From NCBI GenBank assembly GCA_963677445.2, contig CAXXGF010000002.1, positions 90,361 to 154,360 on the forward strand: DNA of 64,000 nt, given 5' to 3'. The notes beneath the pieces were generated by a model. The model was not told the origin of the DNA, made no database searches, and saw nothing but the letters and a program-made list of their open reading frames with translations. The DNA comes from G963677445 sp963677445. Its GTDB lineage: Bacteria; Bacteroidota; Ignavibacteria; Ignavibacteriales; Melioribacteraceae. A program made the translations under genes and the position numbers. How positions within the stretch are numbered: the first letter of the stretch is position 1; each line of letters starts with the position of its first letter. Positions 63,941 through 64,000 of this stretch are shown piece by piece.

Positions 63941-64000
63941 ACGGGTAGAGTGTCGGGCTCATAATCCGCCGCGGCGGATTGTTGGTTCAAGTCCAGCCCC
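63941..64000 (+). pseudogene. Third tRNA-Met 3' fragment, cut by the window edge
   Basis: ACGGGTAGAGTGTCGGGCTC, then ATAATCCGCCGCGGCGGATT (palindrome TCCGCCGCGGCGGA at 63965-63978), then GTTCAAGTCCAGCCCC at the window end. It is identical to the copy at 63537, showing that another unit of the array begins here. Confidence 0.8.

Overview
The window looks like a chromosomal segment of a moderate-GC member of the Bacteroidota/Chlorobiota side of bacteria, most likely Ignavibacteriota or a close relative. This is inferred from a T9SS-type C-terminal sorting domain containing NYPNPFNPST (gene at 25.7 kb), several ECF sigma/anti-sigma pairs, a TonB protein, a TonB-dependent receptor, many PAS histidine kinases and abundant palindromic intergenic repeats. 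No rRNA gene and no CRISPR array was seen. One intact tRNA gene (initiator-like tRNA-Met) lies near the right end.

Layout. 0-11.3 kb is mostly core-like: an ECF sigma/anti-sigma pair, a D-threonine-aldolase/D-serine-dehydratase-like enzyme, an acyl-ACP thioesterase, a second sigma-like/TPR membrane pair, a DinB-like protein, and an operon of a large two-receiver PEP-synthase-like protein, a zinc ribbon and glutamate dehydrogenase. 11.3-18 kb is accessory: small minus-strand genes (DUF4231/SLATT-like, broken DUF2059-like, a broken HGCD/YDWLG protein with its small partner, an epoxide-hydrolase-like enzyme with a YafY/WYL regulator) separated by three direct copies of a ~500-bp repeat. 18-31 kb holds envelope and hypothetical genes, including a lipoprotein-type glutamate racemase homologue, a GH19 enzyme, and a site-2-protease/ECF-sigma overlap. 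31-47 kb holds SanA-like, pentapeptide-repeat, TonB and UvrA-like genes and two very large multi-PAS histidine kinases, one starting with a KaiB-like domain. Repeat-filled gaps lie between them. 47.9-50.3 kb is a TPR gene with eleven near-identical 138-bp repeats. 50-60 kb contains small metal/zinc proteins and a TonB-dependent receptor next to a His-rich small secreted protein. The last 4 kb contain recN, tRNA-Met, and a tandem unit (tRNA 3' fragment, terminator, GIY-YIG endonuclease gene). One GIY-YIG copy is split by an IS630-type element, and the array continues past the window edge.

Two general features matter to a reader. First, at least eleven genes, including recN, are each broken by one single-base frameshift, often in a short homopolymer. 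Uncorrected assembly indels are the simplest explanation, so 'pseudogene' below usually means 'frameshifted as sequenced'. Second, intergenic DNA is packed with several dispersed repeat families, which account for nearly all stretches without genes.

The most unusual candidate system is the tandem tRNA-fragment/GIY-YIG unit at 61.8-64.0 kb. Also notable are the KaiB-PAS kinase, the secreted racemase homologue and the receiver/ATP-grasp/GDH operon.
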